This document shows, piece after piece, positions 45,418-54,752 of a DNA stretch of 64,000 bases. Where the stretch lies: assembly GCF_000146065.2 (NCBI RefSeq), contig NC_020449.1, forward strand, positions 310,001-374,000, written 5' to 3'. A model generated the notes under the pieces. That model ran no database searches and had not been told where the DNA came from. It saw nothing but the letters and a program-made list of their open reading frames with translations. Numbering within the stretch: the stretch's first letter is position 1; each line of letters begins with the position of its first letter. A program made the position numbers and the translations under genes. The stretch is from Candidatus Cloacimonas acidaminovorans str. Evry (GTDB taxonomy: Bacteria; Cloacimonadota; Cloacimonadia; Cloacimonadales; Cloacimonadaceae).

Positions 45418-46692
45418 CTAAAAAGAGGTCTTGTCTACAAAATTGAAGTTATCAATGAGCATTGGAGGCAACAAAGAAATAGGATTTGCCAGCTCACTGA
45501 TACCTGTAGCAATAATTCTTCCGGTTGCATTATGAGGAATTTCATTAAAGCGCAAATTATTTACGGCATACTGAATTTTTCCATCTTCAAAATACCATAC
45601 ACCATCGCGAGTGGTTCCTGTAAATTCACCTGCTTTTGTATCCACAGTGCGAATATACCAAAAGCTGTTTACAATAAGCCCGCGGGGAACCATTTGCAGC
45701 ATTTCTTCTTCACTATATCCTTCACCAGGAATGAACATATTATAGATATCGCAAGGTTTACTGCCGATTTTTTTTGCCCAATAACGGCTGGTAGCAAGGT
45801 TTTTCAAAATGCCCTTTTCCACCCAGGGAATTTCTTCGGCAATTATGCCATCGTGCGCGAAAGGTGGTGCTAAAAGAGTTGGTTGCTTATAAGTAGAAAA
45901 CCAGCTGAATTTCTCTCCGAAGAAGGGGTTTCCAATTTGGTTTGTAAAAGGAGTGATACCTTCATCCGCATATCTGCGGTCCATCATCCAACCCATAAAC
46001 CAAAGTAATTCCTGAAGAGCAAGAGGTCTTAAAAGGACAGCTATTTTTTGGGGTTCAAATGTCCGTTTTACAGCAAGAGATGATGCCTGATTGAGCAGTT
46101 TCTCCAGAAGGATTTTTAGGTTAAAGTCCGCAAAATTTTTAGCTTCATAGGCAACCTTTGTTTCTACTTCTTCTTTTTTCAGCGTCATAGAGTGACCAAA
46201 ATCACTTTTTTCATATTCACCAGCAAACCCGTTTTTAGTAAATAGAGCATTGGTTTCAATATGCTTTTCGGTTAAACCGGAAACCGTTGCTCCAAATGTC
46301 TTTGCCTTGCTAATGCTGGTTTGAACAATATCTACTAATTGTTTAGGTTCCAGTGCCTTAGTTTGAGGATCACAATTTGCAATCTCCGGAATGTCCATTT
46401 TCCCTACGGAAGGAACAAATTCAGGGTCTTCGGGAGCTAATTTGGCAATTTCTTCAGCTGTTTTAACAAGGTATGCCAAACTTTCTTCATCATCCTGATT
46501 TACAGTGCAGCTTCCCGATTTACTGCCAAAAGAAACGCTTAAAGAAATTTCCTTCATTGCCCCGGCAATATGTTGAGTTATAACATTTTGAGCAAAGCGG
46601 GTTTCGTGGCTGTCATCTTTAGTAATATTTAGTGTCCAGTCATCTGCTATGCAGTGTTTCTGGATGTATTGCACAATTTTTTCGCTATTCAT
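45418..46692 (-). CDS. TldD/PmbA family protein, PmbA-like subunit
   Basis: A 424-aa member of the TldD/PmbA family, proteases that mature peptide products. This one lacks the HExxxH metal motif, like PmbA (TldE), and the Gly-rich C-terminal domain (GTTRDGVWYFEDGKIQ) is intact. Its ATG overlaps the tldD stop by four bases, and the two probably form a heterodimer in which this is the non-catalytic partner. Confidence 0.88.
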   Translation of the reverse strand: MNSEKIVQYIQKHCIADDWTLNITKDDSHETRFAQNVITQHIAGAMKEISLSVSFGSKSGSCTVNQDDEESLAYLVKTAEEIAKLAPEDPEFVPSVGKMDIPEIANCDPQTKALEPKQLVDIVQTSISKAKTFGATVSGLTEKHIETNALFTKNGFAGEYEKSDFGHSMTLKKEEVETKVAYEAKNFADFNLKILLEKLLNQASSLAVKRTFEPQKIAVLLRPLALQELLWFMGWMMDRRYADEGITPFTNQIGNPFFGEKFSWFSTYKQPTLLAPPFAHDGIIAEEIPWVEKGILKNLATSRYWAKKIGSKPCDIYNMFIPGEGYSEEEMLQMVPRGLIVNSFWYIRTVDTKAGEFTGTTRDGVWYFEDGKIQYAVNNLRFNEIPHNATGRIIATGISELANPISLLPPMLIDNFNFVDKTSF

Positions 46693-48131
46693 TGTGAACC
46701 TCCTACTCGGATATTACGAAATCTTGCCGTTGAAGCACCATGAGTCATTCTTCCTGTTTGTGGCGGCTGACCTTTGCCACAATTTACAACCCCGAAGGGA
46801 CGCCAAAAACGCTCATCACAAATAGCATCGCAGCTATTCCAGAATTCCGGATTGTAAGATTTGTAAATAACTTTTTTCAAGGGACGAATCAGTTTGCCGT
46901 TTTTTATTTCCCAGAAGAAATCGCCTCCAAACTGGAAATTTATGCGATGATGATCAATAGAATAACTACCTCTGCCTTGAATATAAACTCCGTCTTCAGT
47001 ATCGGCAATAAGTTCACCCGGAGTTAAGGGCTTTGTTCCTGGCAGTAAATATAAATTGGGAATGCGGTTAATCGGCTGATTAAAATAATAAGTTGCACGA
47101 TTACATCCGCGGGAAGCATTCAAGCCAATTTCCAAAGCAGTATCACGCGTGCTGCCATATTCTTTTAATATACCGTCTTTAATAATATACCATTTTTGAC
47201 CGGGAACCCCATCATCATCAAAACCGAGAGTAGCAAGACCTTCTTCCAAAGTGTTATCTCCCACAAAGTTAATCAGTTCACTACCGTAATGATAGTTGTT
47301 CAATTTTTCCGGTGTGGCAAAAGAAACACCAGCATAATCGGCTTCCCAACCCAAAACTCTATCCAGTTCTGTAGCATGACCAACGCTTTCATGCATTGTT
47401 AAACCCAGATGATTAGGATCAAGAATTAAAGACCTGCGTTCTTCAGCACCAAGGGTATCTGCTTTCACTTTGATAAGTGCTTCTTCGGCAATTTGTTTGG
47501 CTTTTTCCCTTAAGTCCAGTTCCAAAATCCATTCCCAACCGACAGCTCTTCCACCTTCATCAAAAGTTCGGCTTTGGCTGTCACTTTCCGTAACCGCTAC
47601 TGCTGTAATCATAGGATTGATAAACTGCGTAGTAAGGTCTAAACGCGTTCCTAAAGTGCTGGCAAAGAGTTTTTCATCCTTATGCAGAATCATTAAAAAC
47701 ACAGTTTTCATAATTCCTTCATAAGCAAGCATTGTGCGGGCAACTTCCATCATCAGGTCTATCTTTTCAGATACGGGAACAGTGAAAGGATCAATTTTAA
47801 CAGGGGTTCTGTATGTAGCTATGTAACTGCGTTCCGGGGCTAAACGCAATTTCTTTGTCTTATTCACTTCCGCAGAAAGGGTTGCTGTTTCAACTGCCTT
47901 TTTTACAGTAGCTAAAACCGCTTCTTCATTAAAAACATTGTTATGCGCAAAACCCCATGCACCATCTTTGAAAACCCGGATGCCATAACCCTGCAGAACA
48001 TTATTACTGGTATGTTTCAGGGAAAGGTTTTGCAGATAAATTACCTGATCAGTTGTTTTTTGAATGCGGATATCGGCATATTCAGCACCGAGTTTTTCCG
48101 CCGCATTCATTGCCAAATCTAAATATTTCAT
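46689..48131 (-). CDS. tldD: TldD-type metalloprotease, catalytic subunit
   Basis: A 480-aa protein with the HExxxH motif in TMHESVGHATELDR, the zinc site of TldD. The N-terminal DIRIQKTTDQVIYL and C-terminal SARFRNIRVGG regions match the family. TldD/E degrade unfolded peptides, mature some ribosomally made peptides and process CcdA-like antitoxins. No peptide-precursor gene is seen next to it. The start has GGAGAAAG upstream. Confidence 0.92.
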   Translation of the reverse strand: MKYLDLAMNAAEKLGAEYADIRIQKTTDQVIYLQNLSLKHTSNNVLQGYGIRVFKDGAWGFAHNNVFNEEAVLATVKKAVETATLSAEVNKTKKLRLAPERSYIATYRTPVKIDPFTVPVSEKIDLMMEVARTMLAYEGIMKTVFLMILHKDEKLFASTLGTRLDLTTQFINPMITAVAVTESDSQSRTFDEGGRAVGWEWILELDLREKAKQIAEEALIKVKADTLGAEERRSLILDPNHLGLTMHESVGHATELDRVLGWEADYAGVSFATPEKLNNYHYGSELINFVGDNTLEEGLATLGFDDDGVPGQKWYIIKDGILKEYGSTRDTALEIGLNASRGCNRATYYFNQPINRIPNLYLLPGTKPLTPGELIADTEDGVYIQGRGSYSIDHHRINFQFGGDFFWEIKNGKLIRPLKKVIYKSYNPEFWNSCDAICDERFWRPFGVVNCGKGQPPQTGRMTHGASTARFRNIRVGGSQ

Positions 48132-48146
48132 ACTTTCTCCTTTTTT

Positions 48147-48434
48147 CTACATTAAAGCCATTATTTGAAAAAGCCAACCAGTCATCTGCCCGAAATAAAA
48201 GCTGGAAAGGACTAACATAACAGCCACAAAAATTAAAACTGCCTGGGCAAAACTACGGCGATTGGGATTGCCTCTTTTATCCAAAGACCATATAATCAAC
48301 ATAATAAGGTTTAATACCGGAATGCAGGTCAGGATAAAAACAATTATCCAATCACTTATTTTCATAGCAGGAGCTAAGGGTGTCTCCTCTATCTTTTTAG
48401 TCATTGAAAAAGGAGGGGATTCATAAAATTCCAT
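48147..48434 (-). CDS. Small two-helix membrane protein
   Basis: A 95-aa protein with two predicted transmembrane helices (WIIVFILTCIPVLNLIMLIIW and AVLIFVAVMLVLSSFYF) joined by a basic, Asn-rich loop (DKRGNPNRRSF). No known family is recognised. AGGAG lies 8 bases before its ATG, and it sits 15 bases upstream of tldD, suggesting cotranscription. Confidence 0.7.
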   Translation of the reverse strand: MEFYESPPFSMTKKIEETPLAPAMKISDWIIVFILTCIPVLNLIMLIIWSLDKRGNPNRRSFAQAVLIFVAVMLVLSSFYFGQMTGWLFQIMALM

Positions 48435-48541
48435 CAGTCATCTCCTATTGTGTACTTAAAATTTATTCTCTTATTCCTGAAATACCAAATCCGTCAAGTT
48501 TTATCATCTGATACCATTTCTTGACTGATAAGTCCTTTGTC

Positions 48542-48561
48542 ATTCCTGCGCGAGCAGGAAT
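48542..48561. repeat. Palindromic ATTCCTGC/GCAGGAAT repeat
   Basis: ATTCCTGC (48542-48549) and GCAGGAAT (48554-48561) pair perfectly around GCGA, flanked by GTC and CCACAT. Related forms lie near 10712 and 54334. This is a small dispersed intergenic repeat. Confidence 0.6.
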
Positions 48562-48705
48562 CCACATAAAACAAAAAAACATTTATGTATTCTCAATATG
48601 AAAGTTATCTTACCCCAAAGAAAGGGGAATTTTCTCCAATTCCTTTTTTACCAACTTATATAAAGGCAATAAGATATACCTCTGTATTACTTCAATATCC
48701 TGTGT

Positions 48706-49239
48706 TTATAGGTTTAATTCCTGAAGCTTGTAATAACTCTTTACAGGGGTTGTCAGCCGGGATCCGTCTTTGCATAAATAGACCTCATTTTCAAATATCT
48801 GTTCAATCCAATAGTCCTCTAAGGAATCAAAAAAGTCCAAACCCAAAGCCCGAATAATATTCACTATTATGCCTGAAAGTCCTGATTTATAAACCACTAC
48901 ACGAACTTTCATCCATTTATTCCAGGGTATCTGAGTTCCTGTTTGAGCAGTGTTAGAACCTGAACCTATATAGCTATCGGCAAAATATATAAAACTGGAA
49001 CTATCTTTATCCCGAATGTCAACTCCTATATTTGCTGCAGGACCATTTATTACCCAAATAGCGGAACCCTGAATAGTGCCAGGAATAAAAAACAATTCCG
49101 TATTACCAAGCAAATCGGGATCAGGACCTAAATGCGCTACCTGATCCTGATTATCATCCCGAACAGTTACTTTGGTTATATCCTCACAAGAGGATAACAA
49201 AAGCAGCAATAAGACAGGTAGAATAATAAACTTTTTCAT
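48706..49239 (-). CDS. Lipoprotein of unknown function
   Basis: A 177-aa protein with a type II signal peptide (FIILPVLLLLLLSSC) whose Cys would be lipidated. The rest, with PDLLGNTELFFIPGTIQGS and a Gly/Ser-rich centre, has no recognised domain. AAGGAG precedes the ATG. It is transcribed away from the caspase-like gene. Confidence 0.68.
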   Translation of the reverse strand: MKKFIILPVLLLLLLSSCEDITKVTVRDDNQDQVAHLGPDPDLLGNTELFFIPGTIQGSAIWVINGPAANIGVDIRDKDSSSFIYFADSYIGSGSNTAQTGTQIPWNKWMKVRVVVYKSGLSGIIVNIIRALGLDFFDSLEDYWIEQIFENEVYLCKDGSRLTTPVKSYYKLQELNL

Positions 49240-49559
49240 AAAAACTCCTTAACTACTAATCATCATAATAAATCAGTTTATTTCTTCAGGGGAACTCTGA
49301 AAATTGTCAATGTTTATTTTTCCTATCTCTAATGCGTGTTTTCCTTTTTCATTCTTCATTTACTGTAGACCTCTTGACTTTCCTCTTGACAGTTTTTCCC
49401 CAAACAATTATTAACAAAAATAAAGAATATAAGAGCTATTGGACATTGTGGGCGAATATAATCTGCAGTTAATATGAGGTCAATTTGCTTTCTTTCCAAT
49501 ATTGATTATAATATTTAAAGAGGTCTTATAGCAAAACCACTTTATCTAAGGAGGTGGGT
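49240..49559. other. Divergent intergenic region with possible promoter
   Basis: No gene. TATAAT at 49507-49512 with TTGCTT at 49485-49490 (16-base spacer) may drive the caspase-like gene. CCTCTTGAC words repeat near 49369-49390, and a CATTCTTCATTT phrase is shared with other intergenic regions. Confidence 0.4.
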
Positions 49560-51698
49560 GTGAAACAGGCGGTTATTATTATGCTTCTGCTTATCACTTG
49601 TTTAAGCCCTTTATGGGGTATGCGTAAAGCATTAGTAATTGGAAATGCCAATTACAATGAGCAGGTTTTGCGCAATTCAATAAATGATGCTTCAGATGTG
49701 TATAATGCTCTTAAAGGGTTAGGGTTTAGCGCTTCTTTATTTACTGACCTCAATCGGGAAGGTTTTTTTAGGGCAGTTGGTGAATTTGTTTCTACACTTA
49801 CTCCTTCCGATGAAGTGGTCTTTTTTTATAGTGGCCACGCTGCCCAAATTGAAGGTAAGAATTATCTTATTCCGGTGAATGAATATATTGATTCAGCAAC
49901 GCGTTGTGCTTATCTTTCTTATGATACTTCAATGCTTTTGGATGAATTGAGCAGAGCGGCTATAAGCATTGTAATTTTAGATGCCTGCCGAGATAATCCT
50001 TTTGCTTTTTCGCGTTCCATTAGAAGCGGTTTAGCCCCAATGACAGTTTCCGCCGGCTCTCAATGTGTAATTTTTGCTACGGAACAAGGAAGAACTGCCT
50101 CTGATGGAGAAGGTAGAAATAGTCCTTTCACGGAATCCTTGCTCGCCAATATTACAACTCCGGGGATTAAAATTACTGATCTTATTCAAAGGGTCAGTAA
50201 CGAAGTAGCGATTAAAACCCAAGAACGGCAAATTCCCTATAGCACAGGAACTTTAAGGCAGGATTTCTATTTTGTAAAGGCAGAACCTGTTACACCCATT
50301 TCTCCTGTTATTCCTCCTTCTATTCCTCAAGAGCGCAAACCTGTTGTTTCTCCAAGTTATGGCAGTATAAAAGTTAAAACCTCTTTTGGCGGGGACTTGT
50401 ATATAGATGGTGAATTCAGCCAAAGTTTGTTTGCAGGAGACCAGCCCATTATCAAAGATATAGCGGTTGGAGTTTATGAACTGAAATTGGTTAGTCCGAA
50501 GGAAACAATTATCCGTTTAGCTAATGTTAATAAAAATCAGACCACAATGATTGATTTTGATGCTCCCGATTCTTATAGAGAAGAACCTAAAAAAATACCG
50601 GAGCAGCAAATAATTATTCCCGAACAGCAAATTCCGCATTCCGAAAAACAATCTATAGAGCTCAATTCCTTAACTCCACTATCACCTATAACCAAAAAAG
50701 TGTCAGTGGGCACAGGTGCTTTAACCATAGAAAGTCCTCTTGCTGGAGACCTTTATTTGGGAGGTGATTTTATTGGCAAACTGACAGCAAAAACCTCTAA
50801 AAAGTTCTCTAATGTCCAAGCTGGTTCTTACACTTTGGAAGTAATGCACCAAAATTCTTTCTGTCGTAAGGAAATTAGAATTTATAACAAGGATAACCTG
50901 AAAGTAACTCTTTCCCAAACTGAGTTTTCCAAGTATCCTGATGGTTTCCAATATATTTCCGGCGGAACTTTTCAGATGGGAACTCAATTTCTGAATCGCA
51001 GTGAAGATGAACGTCCCCGTCATGAAGTGCAAATCCTTCCTTTCCTGATGAAAAAAACGGAAGTGGAACAAAAATTATGGACTGATGTAATGGGCTATAA
51101 CCCTTCGGAAATTAAAGGCGATAGTTATCCTGTTACCAATGTTTCCTTTTATGAAGCAGTGCAATTTTGCAATGCTCTAAGTATTTTAAACGGGTTAACC
51201 CCTTGTTATAAAATAGATAAATCCAAAACTGATCCTAACAATCTCTGCAATTTAGATACTTTGCGTTATATCATTTCCTGCAACTGGAATGCCTCAGGTT
51301 ACCGTTTACCTACTGAAGCAGAATGGGAATATGCATCTCGTTGCGGAGATAACTATAACAAGTTACAATTTTCCGGAAGCAACGATGCCAATGATGTCGC
51401 CTGGAATAGTAAAAACAGCGAAAACAAAATACATCCGGTGGCTACTAAAAATCCAAATCAATGGGGCTTTTATGACCTCAGCGGAAATGTATTTGAATGG
51501 TGTTGGGATTATTATGACATCTACAAAAAAGATAAAAAGGTTCATCCCAAAGGAGCGGAAAAAGGAGTTTATCGCATTGCCAGAGGCGGAAGTTTTAATG
51601 GCGATATAGATGCCTGTTCTTCTACTGCCCGAGGTGGTTTTGCTCCCAATTTTAAAGGAAACAATCTGGGCTTTCGTATAGTCCGCAATGTTCATTAG
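49560..51698 (+). CDS. Exported caspase-like/PEGA/FGE-domain fusion protein
   Basis: A 712-aa protein with a signal peptide. Residues 20-230 form a caspase-like (C14) domain: KALVIGNANYNE, catalytic His in FYSGHAAQ (H93) and Cys in ILDACRDNPF (C143). Two PEGA-type beta segments follow (GSIKVKTSFGGDLYIDGEF and GALTIESPLAGDLYLGGDF). The C-terminus from about residue 455 is a formylglycine-generating-enzyme-like domain (GGTFQMGT, YRLPTEAEWEYASR, GNVFEWCWD, ending LGFRIVRNV). I choose GTG at 49560 because AAGGAGG (49548-49554) lies 5 bases upstream; GTG at 49554 overlaps it. Substrates are unknown. Confidence 0.85.
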   Translation: MKQAVIIMLLLITCLSPLWGMRKALVIGNANYNEQVLRNSINDASDVYNALKGLGFSASLFTDLNREGFFRAVGEFVSTLTPSDEVVFFYSGHAAQIEGKNYLIPVNEYIDSATRCAYLSYDTSMLLDELSRAAISIVILDACRDNPFAFSRSIRSGLAPMTVSAGSQCVIFATEQGRTASDGEGRNSPFTESLLANITTPGIKITDLIQRVSNEVAIKTQERQIPYSTGTLRQDFYFVKAEPVTPISPVIPPSIPQERKPVVSPSYGSIKVKTSFGGDLYIDGEFSQSLFAGDQPIIKDIAVGVYELKLVSPKETIIRLANVNKNQTTMIDFDAPDSYREEPKKIPEQQIIIPEQQIPHSEKQSIELNSLTPLSPITKKVSVGTGALTIESPLAGDLYLGGDFIGKLTAKTSKKFSNVQAGSYTLEVMHQNSFCRKEIRIYNKDNLKVTLSQTEFSKYPDGFQYISGGTFQMGTQFLNRSEDERPRHEVQILPFLMKKTEVEQKLWTDVMGYNPSEIKGDSYPVTNVSFYEAVQFCNALSILNGLTPCYKIDKSKTDPNNLCNLDTLRYIISCNWNASGYRLPTEAEWEYASRCGDNYNKLQFSGSNDANDVAWNSKNSENKIHPVATKNPNQWGFYDLSGNVFEWCWDYYDIYKKDKKVHPKGAEKGVYRIARGGSFNGDIDACSSTARGGFAPNFKGNNLGFRIVRNVH

Positions 51699-51782
51699 CT
51701 ATTGCTGAAAGTAAGGAGTCGTTACTGCCGAAAATAATTAATGCACTACCCTCAAATAATTTTGGCAGTGAAAACTCATTAT

Positions 51783-51810
51783 GCGGAGGAACAGCGTCCT
51801 CCGGTTACAC
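51783..51810. repeat. Fragment of the GTGTAGCCGGAG element
   Basis: GCGGAGGAACAGCGTCCTCC followed by GGTTACAC matches the right end of the element at 31050-31150 with a few changes. It lies in the 170-base gap before the transglutaminase-like gene. Confidence 0.55.
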
Positions 51811-51868
51811 AGATCTTGGAGAAATGCTGTTCTCTGTTTACCCAAAACAAAGATAAAGGATATAGAGA

Positions 51869-54109
51869 ATGAAAAGACCGTTTATTATTCTGTTTGTGCT
51901 TCTTAGCGCAATTCTTTTTGCTGGTGAGAGAGGGCTTACCGTTAAAGAAATTGAGGTTTCGGGAGAAGTGATTTCAATTTCCTCTCCCGTGCAATCACTA
52001 ATTCAAGTAGCACCCTTAAGAAAGGCGGAAAAAGCTGAGGCACTTAAAAATTGGGATACATTACAGGAATTGAATTTGAACTTTCGTCTTCCGGCAAAAG
52101 GACAATATGGTTTGCAGTTTATAGACCTTTCTCAGAGTGTTCAGCCCTTTGGTTTCCCGGGATGTCTTTCGGAAACAGCATTTCAGGCAGTTAATAAAGC
52201 TCCAGTTTGGGTGCAGGCGGAGTTAGCATCCATTTTAGCAGAACTAATACCTGAAAAACAAACACTTTGGTCAAATCTGATTCTTTCCGCGCAAGACCCT
52301 TATGTGGATGAAATATGTTTTTGTATTGCTAATTCTTCGCCTCAGTATTTAAATTCTGCTTATGCTTTACCGGAGCTTTTTACGGAAAATGCGCAATTGC
52401 TTTATTCTATCGCTGCGGAGTTGCCTTATGTGGAAATTATGGATACTGGGACTGCCATCAGCGGAGGAGATTATTATTCCACAACCCGTTATTGGAAGAA
52501 AAATACTTCGGGTGAAATGCAACAAGTTACGGTTCCCAGAGAACTTTACTACTGGTATATTGTTCATCCCAAGCTGACAGATGAAATTCCTGCTTATATC
52601 AATCCCGCTATTATAGAAAACAATTCAACGCATAACAACAATATAGCTCCTCCACCTACGGGTAAATTCTGGCGTGGATATCTGTATAATCTTCAGGAAG
52701 GTGATTATCCCGTTCTCCGAGATACTTTAATGCAATGTCAGACACTTTTCAATCGTGACGGAACCGGAAATGATGCCATCCGCACAATTCAATGGTGGAT
52801 AAATCAACAAATGAGCTTTACTTCCAATAATGAAAGACCTCATCAGCCCGTGAGAATTATTACTAAACACATAGGACGCTGTGGAGAATATGCCGATTTA
52901 ACTTCAGCCGTAGCGCGTTTATCCTTAATTCCCTGCACCAGTATTTTATCCTATTCTTTAGACCATACCTGGAATGAATTTTGGGACGAAAATTGGGTTG
53001 CCTGGGAACCGGTAAATGGTTACATAGATATTCCTTTAGTATATGAAAATGGCTGGGGTTATGCCTTCGGCAGTGTGTTTGAAATCCGTCCTGATGGACT
53101 TTTAACCCCTGTAACGGATAAATATTCTGAGGGGGTTTCTACCATCATTATTCAGGTTACAGATACCAATCAACATCCTGTAGACGGAGCCAGAGTAATT
53201 TTATATATTATGCAAAACAGCATTCATTTTGACTGTGAACAATATACCGATAATAATGGAATCGCTACTTTCTTGGTAGGAGACAACTTGGAATATCTTA
53301 CGAGGGTGGAAACCAATTTTGGTTCATTTCCTGAATATGCTGGAAGTTATCTGACATTAACTAACAATTCTGTAGCGGGGGAAACCTATCAGTATATTAT
53401 AACAATTCCCAATATAATGCCGGTTCCGGATTTAGAAGAATTGCCACCTCCCGTTGATCCTGTTCAGGATTATCAATTTGCCGTATCTTACTATAGTGAA
53501 GGATATTACATTACAGGGGTTACTTTATGGGATGATATTTATTCTTTGGGAGTGCATCCTCTGCACTATAAATATGTGGAATCTCCTGCAGAGGTATCCT
53601 TTATGGTAATGGATAGTGATAATATTCTTATTTGGCAACTGGATAATTTTGGCTCCGGTTACAGTTATTCAGGTCCTGCATCCGAGGGAACAGCATCTTT
53701 CAGTATCCCTCTTGGCTCGGATTGGTATGCCTTTATGGATAATTCATTACACCATCGTAATGCTGTAAAAATCAATGGAGGACTGCTTTTTCAACATACC
53801 GGAACGGCTGTTCAGGATGAAACAATACCTAATGTTTTACTACAATATTCCATCTATCCTAATCCTTTTAACAAAACAACCTGCTTATCCCTGAAGGCAG
53901 ATAAAGATTTTAAGGCAGATATTTCTATCCTGAACCTGAAAGGACAGGTAGTTAAATCCTGGCAAAATACATTCATTAAACAGGGAAACTCCGATTTTTA
54001 CTGGGATGGAAAAGATAATAAGGGCTCGGATGTAAGCTCCGGAGTTTATTTCTGGAAAGTCCAAAGCAGAGAAACCGCTTTTACTAATAAGATACTTTAC
54101 CTGAAATAG
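51869..54109 (+). CDS. Secreted transglutaminase-like protein with C-terminal sorting domain
   Basis: A 746-aa protein with a signal peptide (FIILFVLLSAILFAG). A transglutaminase core is seen with the catalytic Cys at 338 (IGRCGEYADLT) and His at 366 (LDHTWNEFW), plus a downstream WVAWEPVNGY. An Ig-like insert follows (VDGARVILYIMQ), then a linker and the FlgD/T9SS sorting pattern from YPNPFNKTTC through ILNLKGQVVKSW to SSGVYFWKVQ. It is probably a cell-surface protease or crosslinker. AAAGGA precedes the ATG. Confidence 0.83.
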   Translation: MKRPFIILFVLLSAILFAGERGLTVKEIEVSGEVISISSPVQSLIQVAPLRKAEKAEALKNWDTLQELNLNFRLPAKGQYGLQFIDLSQSVQPFGFPGCLSETAFQAVNKAPVWVQAELASILAELIPEKQTLWSNLILSAQDPYVDEICFCIANSSPQYLNSAYALPELFTENAQLLYSIAAELPYVEIMDTGTAISGGDYYSTTRYWKKNTSGEMQQVTVPRELYYWYIVHPKLTDEIPAYINPAIIENNSTHNNNIAPPPTGKFWRGYLYNLQEGDYPVLRDTLMQCQTLFNRDGTGNDAIRTIQWWINQQMSFTSNNERPHQPVRIITKHIGRCGEYADLTSAVARLSLIPCTSILSYSLDHTWNEFWDENWVAWEPVNGYIDIPLVYENGWGYAFGSVFEIRPDGLLTPVTDKYSEGVSTIIIQVTDTNQHPVDGARVILYIMQNSIHFDCEQYTDNNGIATFLVGDNLEYLTRVETNFGSFPEYAGSYLTLTNNSVAGETYQYIITIPNIMPVPDLEELPPPVDPVQDYQFAVSYYSEGYYITGVTLWDDIYSLGVHPLHYKYVESPAEVSFMVMDSDNILIWQLDNFGSGYSYSGPASEGTASFSIPLGSDWYAFMDNSLHHRNAVKINGGLLFQHTGTAVQDETIPNVLLQYSIYPNPFNKTTCLSLKADKDFKADISILNLKGQVVKSWQNTFIKQGNSDFYWDGKDNKGSDVSSGVYFWKVQSRETAFTNKILYLK

Positions 54110-54173
54110 ATAAGTTATTTCCAGAATGAGAATTCAATTATCCCTATAGAAAAAATAAGGTTGAGATAAAGTC

Positions 54174-54716
54174 CCAAGGGGCGATACAATCAGAGCTCGG
54201 TTGTATGCGTAAAAGCAAGTGGTTGATGATAATTGGGGAAGCAGGTGAAAATTGTAAGTAAAAACATCTCTGCCACGAAATAATGGGTAAACCACAAATA
54301 TGTTTTATCATTTCCATTTTGAAAATTCCTTTGTCCTTCCGGAGAAAGCAGGAAACTAATTATTTGCATATAGCTAACTAAATTTTAAATATGGAATTTG
54401 GGGATTTTTGCAAGGGAGTATTGGTCACTCATTGCTTACCCATTACTAATGGCATTAGCAATGGGTAAGCAATGGGTAAGCAATGCTATTAGGGAAGAGA
54501 ATATAATCTATTGTGTTATGGTGAATTAGCAAAATAATTAGCTGTGGGTCTTTGTGAGGGAAAGTTTCAGGAAAATATCAAAAGTCGTCACGAGTCATAA
54601 GCGCCAAAAAAGTTATTTCTCAGGTCAAAGTTTTGAAGGTGCTAATGACTCCTAACTTAAATTTTTCCGAGGGGCTTACGCACCCATCGCTATCATTGTA
54701 TTGCCCTGCCAGCTTT
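54174..54716. repeat. Diverged inverted-repeat island enclosing array D
   Basis: The left part (54174-54275) contains a degenerate reverse copy of the dispersed repeat and AGGTGAAAATTGTAAGT as in 24618-24640. The right end (54668-54715) is a forward GAGGGGCTTACGCC copy. Array D lies between. The layout mirrors 24103-24725, but the ends are far more diverged. Decamers follow at 54722-54760. Confidence 0.6.
54423..54492. repeat. 11-bp-phased dyad array D with 45-bp near-perfect palindrome
   Basis: GGGTAAGC-type words at 54460-54470 and 54471-54481, with a weaker 54482-54492, are mirrored by 54434-54444 and a degenerate 54423-54433; steps are 11 bases. Positions 54430-54474 form a palindrome around G54452 with one mismatched pair. 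It lies between the convergent transglutaminase-like and N-formylglutamate amidohydrolase-like genes. Confidence 0.9.
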
Positions 54717-54752
54717 GAAAAAATCTCAACCTTAAAAACCCTTTCAACCCTC

